A stretch of 64,000 nucleotides of DNA from Gamarada debralockiae (Eukaryota > Ascomycota > Leotiomycetes > Helotiales > Hyphodiscaceae), in the NCBI GenBank assembly GCA_002803225.1, contig NXFV01001845.1, positions 58,638-122,637 on the forward strand, in the 5' to 3' direction. Below are positions 22,200 to 32,360 of this stretch, one piece after another. The notes below the pieces were generated by a model that ran no database searches, had not been told where the DNA came from, and saw nothing but the letters and a program-made list of their open reading frames with translations. A program made the position numbers and the translations under genes. Every line of letters starts with the position of its first letter. The stretch's first letter is position 1.

Positions 22200-24574
22200 A
22201 TGCCTTACACGCCTCCCTCCCAGCGATCCCCAGCTGCGTCCGCTCCTCACTCTCCCAACATCAATCGTCGATCGTCATATGGGATTACCCACCACTCACT
22301 GGGGCCTCCTATCTCCGCCCATAGACCAGAATTACCACGGTCGACGTCCTACTTGACTCGGCATCGTCGAACACCTTCGGTCAAGACCACTACATTTCCC
22401 CCTTCGCTCGAACCCACACCACCTGGAACTGCAGATAAGGAGAACGATGATACGAACAGCCTGACTGTCAATTCCAGTTTACGACAATCGCCGCCGCCCG
22501 TGACGGACGAGAAGCAAATACCTACTGGTGCCGTCATCTCACCACCAGATTCGACAAATAACTCAAGTGACGATGAAGAGACGAAGGGATCAAGAGGTCG
22601 GCAATTGGAGAACTTGGCAGAGCTACATGCTGCCATCAGGATAATAGAACAGCGGCGAGAGAGCTCGCCAAATCGGACGGCCAAAGACGCTTCAAAGGTC
22701 AACCAGCCTTTGACTTTGACCATGCCACAATCAGAAGCGGAGAACAAGCCAACAGCACAACACGTTGAGCAGACTGCCGCCTCGGGTTTGCGGAAGATCT
22801 CCCACAATAGATCGAACACAGACACCTCAATGTTCATCGACTTGAGACAACCCAACTCTCCCGAGACACCTTCAACCGGATCCGATGAAGAAGCCACCGA
22901 CGAGGATGAGCCTGAGCGGTCGAGGCGGAAACCACCGATGTTGAGAAAGAAGTCAGGAGAGCTTGTCAGACCAGCGCTTCGACCTTCATCAGCAAGGCGG
23001 CGGCCCTCAAGTATGCCTGGTACCCCCACGTTCTCCAAGGCTGTTCACTTCGACTCCCACCTCGAACATGTCCGACATTTCCTCCAAGTCGACAGACCCT
23101 TAGCAGTCAGTGCTGGCTCATCGCCTGTTGAGGCCTACGACAGTGACACCGAGTTCCCATTTGACGATTCATCAAACGGCAGAACACCGCCGTTCGAATG
23201 GGAGATCGTGATATCGAACTTTCCAGCTGAGACACCGATCCGACTTTCACAACCAGTCAGGGTAGAGAGGGTGTTCTTGTCGGGAGACAACAAAAACTTG
23301 ATCGGTACCGTTTCTGTTGCCAACCTTGCATACAACAAATGGGTCGTTGCTCGATTTACGTTGGACTACTGGAAGACCACCTCAGAGGTCGTTGCCGAGT
23401 ACAACAATGATGTCAGACAACCAAAGCATACAGATGGCCGTGATCGATTCAACTTCAGCATCAAGCTGGCGGACCTTGCTAACCTCGAGGCCAAGACTAT
23501 GTTCTTCTGTGTGAAGTATTCTGTCAACGGACAAGAATACTGGGACAACAATAACTCCACCAACTTCCAGGTTGACTTCAAGAAGAAGGCTAAGCCACAG
23601 AATGGAAAGAAGGGTATTCAAGGAGCGGCGTCACGACCAGCCAACGCATTACCCAGAAGCAACAAGAAGCCACTGCCAGCCTCAAGTCGACCTAAGTCAA
23701 TGCCTGTTACTTTCGATGACTTTGCTGATGGCTTTGATGCCAAGTACAAGTTCGATGACTTCAAGCAACCCGTTAACGACTACTTGGGAGAGTCAGGCAC
23801 CACGCCACTCAGACTGAAGGGTGTCAAGTCGGCTGTCAGCATATCATCAGATAACCTCACTCGACGAGCGCCTAATCCTAACGGCCAAGCTTTCGGTAAC
23901 CGTTATGACTTCGGTGCCTCCCTTTCAGCGGCAATCAACGCTGCTAATGCTACTTTGGGTGACCGAAGCGGCATAACGATGAAGCCACCAGCGAAGAAAC
24001 AGACCGCCAAAGTGATCCCGGATGCTGAAGATACCTCCTCGCCCCTCATGATGGCCAGTGCCCAATCTTTCAAGAAGACCCAGGTTCCCTTGAAGACTGC
24101 TCCTGTTGCCGCACCCAGCACAAGTGGAACTGACTCCCCACGGCCGGTTGGCTTGGAGAAACCTCCTCTTGCTTCCCAATCCTACAACGAGTTGCTGGAC
24201 AAATATTGTTTCGTACGTACAAACGAACACCACTGGGCCACCAAGGACTCGTGAGCTAACCATTCCTATAGTTTGGATCCGCGAAATCATCCCCGCAACT
24301 CAAGGATGGGACTTTAAGATCCGGCCAGTATGACGGCGGCCACGAAGATGGATACATTCTCGGATCCGTCGAATCTTCCGCGAATAATTCTCCTTTGGCT
24401 ACGGAAAAGAAGCAATCACCAAAAATGCAAAACACGAGCTCGCAGGCATCCAGATCTGCGAGTCCCGCTCCGATGACGGGCTTCGTTACGGGTACGTCTC
24501 CGATGTATCTCTACCAAATGCATGCTGGTTTTCCGTTCCACGACACTCATGCAGCTACAGCAATTCGCGGTTAA
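22200..24574 (+). CDS. Protein phosphatase 1 glycogen-targeting regulatory subunit (CBM21, Gac1-like)
   Basis: Predicted to tether type-1 protein phosphatase to glycogen or related substrates and so control glycogen synthase. It has two exons, 22200-24212 and 24272-24574, separated by a 59-bp intron (GTACGT...GCTAAC...TAG), giving 771 aa. Residues 1-275 are Ser/Pro-rich and probably disordered. The PP1-docking RVxF motif is KAVHF at 280-284. The CBM21 fold spans about 345-460, with the typical ending WDNNNSTNFQVDF. A long low-complexity tail follows; the second exon adds 100 residues ending HAATAIRG. Reading through the intron would stop 14 codons in, so splicing decides the C-terminus. No close partner gene lies nearby. 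The upstream 9 kb has no recognised gene. Confidence 0.92.
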
Positions 24575-26388
24575 GCAGCATTTGAACAGCTTTCCATTTC
24601 GGGCTGCTTCACACTTTTACGTTTTACGCCTTTACGATTCATTCCGACACGATGATGTGACCTGGTCTGTTCAGAGTGGCCGATTTCACGGGAAATCGAG
24701 ATCGAGTCGAATCAGGGGAGAAAGAAGAAAAATGGGTTCTGATTACCTCTTCACTGAGCGTGGTCATTTGAACGTGAAAAACACAACCAAAATTGATGGA
24801 AAATGAGACGAATCGAGATCTACGCAGTCGAGTCGAGGCTCATTGTTTATACGTTGTTTCTCTGGAAGGTCTCTTGTCGATGCATTTCTGCGAGGCGGGA
24901 AGGTCATGGTCTGTTTTGTGCGGACTCTGCGAAGCTCATGATTGCGCTTATGTTTGTTTTTCTTCGTTGTACTTTTTGAGCGACTTTTCGGGGGGTTTTT
25001 TTGTTTCTTGCATGTTCTTTCTCCTCCATTGGCTGTCTTGCGGAACTTTGTGTTCTTTCAGCGAGCTGACTCTACTCCTCCTTCCGTACATAGACTGGGA
25101 TTCTTTTAATTTGGGGTTTTGCGAGGTGACTGGTAAGAGGCTTTTCTGCCTTTTATGAGATTGAGATTGTTTCTTTGGAAAAGTTTGAGTTTTGCTAGGG
25201 TATCTATCATGTGGGAAGGGAATTGGGAGGAATGGGATGGTTCTCGATGTGGAAAAGGATAGGTTAGGGATTTGCTGTGGTGTTGATGGGGGATAGGATC
25301 ATGATGTCCGTTGTGTGTGTCGGCCTTTGGCTGCCTTGCAGATGGTAGGAGATGATTGACAAAAATGAAGAGGATGATTGGTCTTACTTTGCTCCTTTCG
25401 CTGTGCCGTGTGAAGTGCCTTATGATTTGATCCCTAATTCCCCATTTCATACCCATTCCTAGTGCAATCCAATCTGTCCCGTGACTCGTAACTCTCTACT
25501 TCCCTACCAGCTCGAGTTCCGTCCCTTTCCCCTTTTCAAGTTACGCGGCACCCAACGATGCCCCCTTTTGTCATCCTATCTTACAACTTCACCGCTACCT
25601 CCTATCTAGTCCCTCCATTTCACCTCATCTCTTCCCACTTCACCACTCCTACAATCAATATTTTTCTTTTAAACATGACATCACGCCTCTCCGAAATCTC
25701 CATCCATGGCCCAACTTCCAAACAACCCACTTCCATATCCACATCACAGGCATCACAGGCCCACAATATAATCTCACATCTGAATCATATCGCGCTTCTA
25801 TATAAAGGCGGTGTGCAACGCGTCTGTCTCGAACTCAAAATGATGATGCAAGATGGCGATTGATCTGTCTCCACTTTTCCATGACATTTCCAAGAAAATA
25901 AAGTGTGGTCTGACTCTTGGCGTGTTCGGTTTTCTACCGTACTGTATGTGCGTATGCGAGGTGATTGTGGATCCCCGAGATAGACTAAATGGGAAGGAAT
26001 GCTTGTTTACCGTTGTGGAGCACTTCGTGACATTTGGGTGAGGTTGGCGATCACGGAGGGTCGTGGATGAGATTCGTGCTAGTGGGGACGGTAATCACGT
26101 GGTAGTGGGGGTCAACTTGAAAAGGTTAGGTAAGCGAGGCTTTGAAATCTGATTTCTCGATTGGAGCTCGGAGCTTTGCGGACGGGGAGATCTTCTCGTA
26201 CGATTTCGAGCAACGAAAGATCAACGCGAACCTTGACGCAGAAGCCCAACAGATTGCAGAACAGCTCTTGCGTTCAATTCCTACCGCTTTATCTTTCCTC
26301 TAGAATTTCCCCCCTCCCGGCTGAAATCAATTCCGTCCTCAATCCATTCCCGAATCCGAGCTCCATTAACACGACCAACTCGCCCACA
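24575..26388. other. Intergenic between PP1 subunit and BolA genes
   Basis: No gene supported. A short open frame starting at the ATG at 25675 (MTSRLSEISIHGPTSKQ..., 62 codons) has a pyrimidine-rich leader and could encode a small protein, but nothing in it is recognisable. The remainder is GT- or TC-rich DNA, with the BolA promoter at the right end. Confidence 0.45.
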
Positions 26389-26949
26389 ATGTCAACAACA
26401 GCAGCAACCCGAGCTCTCCGCCGCTGTCTACGCAGCAAAAGCACAATCGCTGCATGTCGACAAAATGTTACGGCTTCACGCCAAACATGCATAGCATCCT
26501 CGATCTGTCCCGCGCGAACACTGTTCTCCACCACATCAACACCTCTTCCTTCGCAAGCCCCTCCACAACCCCCTCAACTACACCGTCGCCTACGAATAAC
26601 AGCAACAAGAAGATACAGTAGTCACGAATCATCAATTCAGGGAACGATTGGCAGAGGCGAAGCTGGCATCGAACAAGAGGCCGCACGAGAACAAGAATTG
26701 ATTGAGGCGCCGGAGCATTTGAATGATAAGGAGAAAGAGATCTGGGGGATGTTACAGAGGGAATTGAAACCTACGAAATTGGAAGTGCAGGATATTTCAG
26801 GGGGGTGTGGGAGTATGTATGGGATTGAGGTTGTGTCGGAGAGGTTTCGCGGGTTGAGTATGTTGAAGCAGCAACGGTTGGTGAATCAAGTGCTTGGGGA
26901 GGAGATTAGGGGGTGGCATGGGGTGCAGTTGAGGACGAGCGCTCCGTGA
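26389..26949 (+). CDS. bol3: Mitochondrial BolA-family protein (Bol3/BOLA3 type)
   Basis: BolA3 proteins work with monothiol glutaredoxin Grx5 and Nfu1 in delivering [4Fe-4S] clusters to mitochondrial enzymes such as lipoate synthase (family knowledge). The single exon encodes 186 aa. The first 80-90 residues are rich in Arg, Ser, Thr and Ala with no acidic residues (MSTTAATRALRRCLRSKS...), a typical matrix-targeting presequence. The BolA domain is at about 115-183 and contains ISGGCGSMYGIEVVSE. The SGGCGSMY cysteine separates BOLA3 from BOLA1, and GWHGVQL carries the conserved cluster-ligand histidine. I chose the ATG at 26389 because it begins the presequence; an open frame continues upstream but lacks that character. 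Confidence 0.9.
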   Translation: MSTTAATRALRRCLRSKSTIAACRQNVTASRQTCIASSICPARTLFSTTSTPLPSQAPPQPPQLHRRLRITATRRYSSHESSIQGTIGRGEAGIEQEAAREQELIEAPEHLNDKEKEIWGMLQRELKPTKLEVQDISGGCGSMYGIEVVSERFRGLSMLKQQRLVNQVLGEEIRGWHGVQLRTSAP

Positions 26950-27551
26950 GGAGGGGTGGGAGGGAAGAGTGCTTGGGAGAGAGTGGGGGTTGCGAGGGAA
27001 AGAGGATGGAGCACTGAGGGGGTAATGGAGGTGAAGTTGGATAGAACGGGATATGGAAAGATGTAATATACAATTGGATACAAGAGAGGCTGTACAATAC
27101 TGGAAAGTCAATGAGGGAAGATCATACAGAACTATGACTACAAAACTCGTGGAACTTATTGGTACAATTTTACAACTTCGATCCTCGATACCCAGTCCAT
27201 TACTAAGATACAAGATTTCATCATTCCATATTGTGTTCTAGAGCTCAGTTGATCGCAAATACTTGTATAGATGCTTCTACTTACATTTCTTCCCGAGATT
27301 TTGTCTCCAGGATGTTGAAGTTCGGCTTCTGCCCCGAGATCAATGACATGCCGTTCGGTCTGCATTCATCCGAGTTTCGGAGCCAAAGTGAGATTCGCGA
27401 CACTTTCCTCTCTTCAACCTCCAACTTCCAACGTCTTTCTCTGCGCTCTAATTATTATTTCTTCATTCATCTGGATATACTTATCATCAATCTTTCAAGG
27501 TACTTAAATATATAAATACAACTACTACACAATCTCTCCATCTATTCCAAC
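26950..27551. other. Intergenic between BolA and epimerase genes
   Basis: No gene seen. The left part is the 3' flank of the BolA gene; the right part is pyrimidine-rich leader sequence before the epimerase ATG. Confidence 0.5.
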
Positions 27552-28529
27552 ATGTCCAAAATCCTCATTACAGGAGCAGCAGGCTTCATTGGCCAACTCC
27601 TCGCAGAGCGCCTCCTCCGCGAACCCCAATATCAGCTGATCCTCACCGACGTGATCGAGCCTCCTATCCCATCCAAAGCAAAGAATCCGTCAAATGCAAA
27701 ATCCATCAAGGCTGATCTCTGCGATACGAAGTCCTTGAATGACTTGATATCCTCCTCCTTACCCCTCGATGCCGTCTTCATCTTCCACGGTATCATGTCG
27801 TCCGGCTCAGAAGCAAACTTTGACCTTGGGATGAAAGTAAATCTTCACGCAACTCAATCTCTCCTCGAGGCTTTACGCCAAGCTCCCTCAAAACAGGAGA
27901 AGTTAATCCGGGTCATCTACGCCTCATCGCAAGCAGTCTATGGACAGCCTCTCCCACCAGTCATCGATGAGAGCGTCATGCCCACACCCGAAGGATCCTA
28001 TGGAGCCCAGAAGTTAATCTGCGAGGTGTTAATCAATGACTACACACGCAAAGGCTTCTTCGATGGTCTCTCAACTCGCTTTCCAACCATCTCCATCCGC
28101 CCAGGAAAGCCCACACAGGCAGCATCTTCATTTCTGAGCGGGATGATTCGTGAGCCGATCGACGGCAAAGAATGCATCATCCCACTCAAAGACCGCTCGT
28201 TCAGATCCTGGCTCTGCAGTCCCAAAACGCTCGCCGAGAATCTCGTCTACACTCTCAGTGTAGATCTGGGGAAGTTGGAGAAGCATAAGCGGGTTGTGAA
28301 TATGCCTGGTATTGGGGTCACCGTGCAGGAGATGATGGATGCTTTGGCCAAAGTTGCTGGGGAAGAAAGATTGAAGTTATTGAAGGAGGAGACGGATGTG
28401 GATATGGAGAGGATTTTGAGGAGTTGGGGCACGGAATTCGATAATAAGCTGGCCTATAGCTTGGGGTTTAGGGAGGATGTTAGTTTTGAGCATGCGGTTA
28501 GGGATTATATTTCTAGTTTGGAGAAGTAG
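27552..28529 (+). CDS. NAD-dependent epimerase/dehydratase (extended SDR, D-erythronate dehydrogenase-like)
   Basis: Cytosolic oxidoreductase of the extended short-chain dehydrogenase superfamily, 325 aa in one exon. The Rossmann motif GxxGxxG is GAAGFIG at 8-14, immediately after the start. An acidic residue at 33 (LTDV) ends beta-2 and points to NAD rather than NADP. The active site has S125/S126 (YASSQAVYG), Y150 and K154 (SYGAQK). The layout and the substrate-region segment RPGKPTQAASSFLSGMIREP resemble bacterial and fungal DenD-type enzymes, which oxidise D-erythronate, more than UDP-sugar epimerases. The substrate assignment is by resemblance only. No operon-like partner is adjacent. 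Confidence 0.88.
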   Translation: MSKILITGAAGFIGQLLAERLLREPQYQLILTDVIEPPIPSKAKNPSNAKSIKADLCDTKSLNDLISSSLPLDAVFIFHGIMSSGSEANFDLGMKVNLHATQSLLEALRQAPSKQEKLIRVIYASSQAVYGQPLPPVIDESVMPTPEGSYGAQKLICEVLINDYTRKGFFDGLSTRFPTISIRPGKPTQAASSFLSGMIREPIDGKECIIPLKDRSFRSWLCSPKTLAENLVYTLSVDLGKLEKHKRVVNMPGIGVTVQEMMDALAKVAGEERLKLLKEETDVDMERILRSWGTEFDNKLAYSLGFREDVSFEHAVRDYISSLEK

Positions 28530-29926
28530 GTCTTGAACATACAGACCTTGGACAACTGGGCCTTTGGACTGGCATTCGATCCGATATGGAAATTGTCTTC
28601 TTGGTGATTTCTCCGATGTTGTTGGGATGAAGTGAAGACTCGGCAAACCTTCTCTACATGAAGTGGGGTAAATTCATCAACCCCCACCTTCAACGCGGGA
28701 ATCTCTCCGAGTCTCGGTGCGGCTCCGAACGCAACTTCAACATCATCACGCATTCCATTCTTATATACACCATTCTCTTCTTTCGCCTTCCCTCCTATTA
28801 CCTTCCAATTCCAATTCTACGATGGCGAAATCAGTGAAAGACAACAAAGCAACCAGAAGACGGAATGGTCCCGCTAGCAACGGGACTAGATAGGCACGTG
28901 CAATATAGATCCTGCCTCAAATTAGTTGTGGCGTATAAGATTCAGCATCCACTTACATTATAGCTGCAAGTAAGACTAGAACCTATGTCTTGTATCGCCC
29001 TGTACCAGACAGAGCCTGTATTTGGAATCTCGCCCAGCCAACCTGTATCCTAATCAATACTGAATAGTTTGATGGCACGGATACCCCCAAGTTTCATAGC
29101 AAATGTTAACCGTATCACAACCCCAGGAATGGCTTTTGAACCTTCTCTGTTGTCTAGGTCGAGGATATATGTAGTACCAAAGACTGTGATCGTTTTGAGG
29201 GAGTTGTAGGAACCTTTCTACAAAGATATATTGCGATAAATAGAGCACTTTAATGCGCGGACAAGAAGCGAGGTTCCTTCTGCCACCAGTGTGAAAGCAA
29301 TGGAAGCCATCCTGGAACCGACATATCCCCATATGCTACATCTAAGCTCCGGAGGTAATTGCGGCAGAAAGAACGGATAAACCCTACATGAAGATTACTC
29401 TACGAGTCAGCGAAGTATGTGATCATTTATGGAGACTGACAGGCTACGATCTCCGTGCCCGTGCTCCAAAGTAGCTTGGCTCATCGAGAGTGTTCGAGCA
29501 GGCCTGTAGATTTCGGATTAACTGCAATCTCTGACGTTCCACGTAAGGATTGAGTAGCACCAGTCATGGAAACAGAAAGCTATCCGGCCAGTGTGTATTT
29601 ATTGACGATTTTGTCGACTGCGGATAATGGCAATTTCCTAAATGTGCCGATGATCAGTCAACTGAACGTCGATCAGGTCATTGCGGACGTTTGAAAAGGT
29701 GGTAAGGCTAGTGATTTCGATAACATCTTCGTCATCTGGGTCCAATCACAGTACTGCATAAGAGTTAGGGGATGGCAGCAAGACAGAGGAGTCTGGCTGA
29801 AGCGTACAGGCACGGAAGGCACACTGCCATGCATCCAGACCCGAAAGATTGCCCCAGGGAAGTTGCAGGCGGCATAATTCACATCGCTCTGTTCACATAA
29901 AGGATTCCTCCGCACATTTTCGCTCA
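28530..29926. other. Intergenic, no clear gene
   Basis: Nothing convincing. A 23-codon frame begins at the ATG near 28821 (MAKSVKDNKATRRRNG...) but is too short to judge. The DNA from 28900 to 29900 has only short, unrelated frames and could include decayed repeats. Confidence 0.45.
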
Positions 29927-30142
29927 TCATCTGCGCGCTGTCGCTCCAGTTGTGCCCCTTTCGTCAGCTTCCTTGCCATTTCGCAGCTCTTCCTCAGGAT
30001 GTCGTCGCTCTAATTCTGCCGGCTCATCTACTTCTTGTCGAATTCGCTGCTCGTCCTGAGCCAGCTGCTCTAGACGCGCAAATTTGAGTCCTGTTGTGAC
30101 AACATTTCGCGGATATGATGGATTCGGAAGGCCTGATGCCAT
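29927..30142 (-). pseudogene. Fragment of a coiled-coil protein gene
   Basis: On the minus strand an ATG at 30142 opens a charged, helical sequence: MASGLPNPSYPRNVVTTG, then a Glu/Arg/Gln-rich coiled coil (KFARLEQLAQDEQRIRQE, ELERRHPEEELR). It ends prematurely. The coiled coil continues in another frame as QLERQRADDERKCAEE, so a frameshift near 29945 is likely. The start resembles N-termini of fungal coiled-coil proteins of unknown function that are often multicopy. The rest is not visible. A near-perfect palindrome lies 12 bp upstream of the ATG. Confidence 0.4.
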
Positions 30143-30153
30143 TTTTGGGCCGT

Positions 30154-30187
30154 AGGCACTAGTACTGTTTAAACAAGACTAGTGCCT
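30154..30187. repeat. 34-bp near-perfect palindrome centred on GTTTAAAC
   Basis: The arms AGGCACTAGT (30154-30163) and ACTAGTGCCT (30178-30187) are exact inverted repeats around GTTTAAAC. Only two base pairs are mismatched in the full 34 bp. It sits between the coiled-coil gene fragment and unassigned DNA. It could be a remnant of transposon ends brought head to head, a hairpin, or a binding site for a dimeric protein. Confidence 0.75.
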
Positions 30188-30728
30188 GTTACCCCGCGAA
30201 TAACCTTATCAAACCCAATTTCAACCAAGAGAGATCAGACACCATCCACGATTCTTGCTGGGGGAAAAAGAAGTAAAAAAGGCTCTATCGGACTCATTTT
30301 TCCTTGCGCTGTGCACTTTTTACTCGCTACTCCACGTCATTCTATCAATTTCAGCCTGGAAATCAAGGCCCACGATTCCAGCACACCCTTTGCTATTGCC
30401 GACCTCGTGACCGCGAAGTGGGTGCCTTTATCAATCGGTGCGCGCAGCCGAATCAGGCAGTTGTTAGCTAGGGATTTGAAAATCACTTTTTCCAACATGC
30501 AATAGCTGGGTAGCGGTAGCAGATGAGTATGGTTTTACTTGGCGTTCAGGAGCCAGTAATTCTCACCGCTCTGGGTATAAATATTGTCAACTTCCCAATA
30601 ATTTTATTTTGGTTCTTTGAACAATCGTCAGTTTTTGATCCAAAAGATTTGATCACACAACTTTGCCTCCAGATCTACACAAGTTATTTTCAATTCATCA
30701 GATAGTATCTTGAGTATCTCTCATCATT
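30188..30728. other. Intergenic before the DUF3632 gene
   Basis: An open frame at 30182-30505 has no recognisable features. The right half is probably the promoter and leader of the DUF3632 gene. Confidence 0.4.
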
Positions 30729-31753
30729 ATGGCTGCCCCACATGAAGCCCAGGCAGGCTCAGTCGTCGAGGAAATCGATCTCAGTCCACGAGCAAGAGTG
30801 TCTGCAATTGCTCGCGAGTCCGACGCCAAATCTGCCAAAGAGGATGGTGACCAGAACACCCTCTGGATCAGCGCTATGAATGCCAATTCGAACACTTCTC
30901 TTCGATACACCAGAGTTCGCAGGCCAATACAAGAGTTCGAAGGCCAATACAAGAGTTCGAGTGGGACCTGCATGATCTCTGGCATTTGTACTACCATGCA
31001 AGTATGAACATCAACAATGAACGCCCCGAGCAAGACAGGCTCGTCGTACAGATTCTCTATGCGAGGGAATTGGGTGTCTTGAGCAGGAAGGGTGAGAACA
31101 TGGAAGTGACTGAGGAGGCGGTGACGAGTAAAGGGAAGATCTGGAAGGATCTGCCTTTCTTGGTCGAGGACTTAACGGAGTATTGGATTCGCGACTGCCG
31201 CATAATGACGACGAGCCAACGCACCAATTTTGCTTCCTTCCTTGCGAAGCTTAGCGCTGCTGGTGTGGGTGAGAACAGGCTTTGCGGGTGTGCACTTGTT
31301 GTTCTGCGCGATGCACTGGAGACAGACAGACCGTTGGCGGACGCAGCTACATCTGAGGCACAGGAGATTCAGGATCGTGAGCATGACCGACGTGGCGTCG
31401 AAATCCTGAGCGTTGCCGATCTCCTACCTGCTGTCAACATGTGGCTCTTCAAGGCTGGGAATAAAATGATCGAGTTGTCGCAGAATTCTGCAGATCTTTT
31501 CCCTGCCGAGGTCGGGGCTTTGGGTGAGTTGGCGCGAGTGGAAGGCGTAGTACCAGATCATGGTGGCTTCAGTCCTCAGAGGTGGCTATTTTGGTTTAAA
31601 CGTCTGGAAGAGTTGGAAAATGAGGCATCAGGACTGGACAATGAGCTCGCTGCGTTTGCAAACGGTGTCAAGAATAACATGGTGCTCATCGCTGGCGAGT
31701 CTGACTCTGAAATGAGTCGCGAGCTAGAGCGCCGTGGTCTATCGTCATATTAA
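30729..31753 (+). pseudogene. DUF3632 family gene disrupted by a 20-bp tandem duplication
   Basis: DUF3632 is a fungal family of unknown function, often found near heterokaryon-incompatibility and secondary-metabolism genes. The first part (MAAPHEAQAGSVVEEIDL... RRPIQEFE) is in one frame and the rest (EWDLHDLWHLYYHASMNINN to ERRGLSSY) is in another. The switch is explained by an exact direct repeat: 30921-30940 and 30941-30960 are identical 20-mers. Since 20 is not a multiple of three, the second copy shifts the frame and leads to TGA after about 92 codons. Counting one copy only, the locus is 1005 nt, a single 334-codon frame plus stop. The rest shows no lesion, so the event looks recent, or is an allele or assembly error. 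Confidence 0.82.
30921..30960. repeat. Exact 20-bp tandem duplication inside the DUF3632 gene
   Basis: Two perfect copies of AGGCCAATACAAGAGTTCGA lie back to back. Identity of the copies suggests either recent origin or slippage-type expansion that could also contract again. Confidence 0.95.
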
Positions 31754-32033
31754 GGAGGTAGTTGCAAATTCTGTGTTGGTATTTGGGTAAAAATTAGCCT
31801 TTTAAGCTCTAACATCGCATCGCGTCCCGTGTCAATCAGTGCCACATACAATACAATAAGTTAGTTGTAAGTTACTCATAGTGATATCTCTTTTGCATAA
31901 TATAGTCGCATTGCACATGTTCTTCAATTCTATTGCAACTGGAACCCCGGTGTAATAGTCGGCCACTAGCGTGCTAGTTGCCGACTGTTATTCTACAGAC
32001 TTTTCTCCCATCCGACATATAAGTTCAATCAAA

Positions 32034-32360
32034 ATGCGATCTGCCATCTTGACAGGCATTCTCTTGGGAGTCATCGGCCTTTCCGTTGCCCAAGCCGGAC
32101 CCTGCTACAACGCTTACGTCTCACCCATTTCTAGCACATAAATGAATTTGTTCCGCTAACAAATTTCAGAGCCGATCCCGACAATGGCGTTGGAAACTAT
32201 TGTGAATGCCAGGATGGTTTGTTTCGCTGAACTCACGCACATAAGAGTACCGCTAAAGGCTTCTTTCAAAATAGGTTGTTACTCTGAACGGCCTGGGGAA
32301 GAAAATGGCAATAACTGCGATCCGCCTGGTTTCAGTATCCCATGCCCGGGTGAGGAGTAG
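32034..32360 (+). CDS. Small secreted six-cysteine protein (3 exons; one junction unresolved)
   Basis: The ATG at 32034 opens a clear signal peptide (MRSAILTGILLGVIGLSVAQA) followed by GPCYNAY. After two short introns come YCECQD (exon 32170-32216) and GCYSERPGEENGNNCDPPG...PCPGEE (exon 32275-32360). The mature peptide would be about 50 aa with six cysteines, as in small secreted effector-like or antimicrobial proteins; function is unknown. Intron 2 (32217-32274) is clean and closes the frame. Intron 1 (GTCTCA at 32118 to CTAAC...CAG at 32169) has good signals but joins the exons in the wrong phase, so a 1-nt loss at the donor, a sequence error or an unusual splice site must be assumed. No other secretory gene lies nearby. 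Confidence 0.55.

Noticed and set aside
22349..23038. 229-codon antisense frame within the PP1 subunit gene
   Set aside because: It is a shadow of a Ser/Pro-rich coding region on the plus strand; it has no independent features.
30182..30505. 107-codon frame before the DUF3632 gene
   Set aside because: No recognisable feature or promoter context, so it is left as intergenic.
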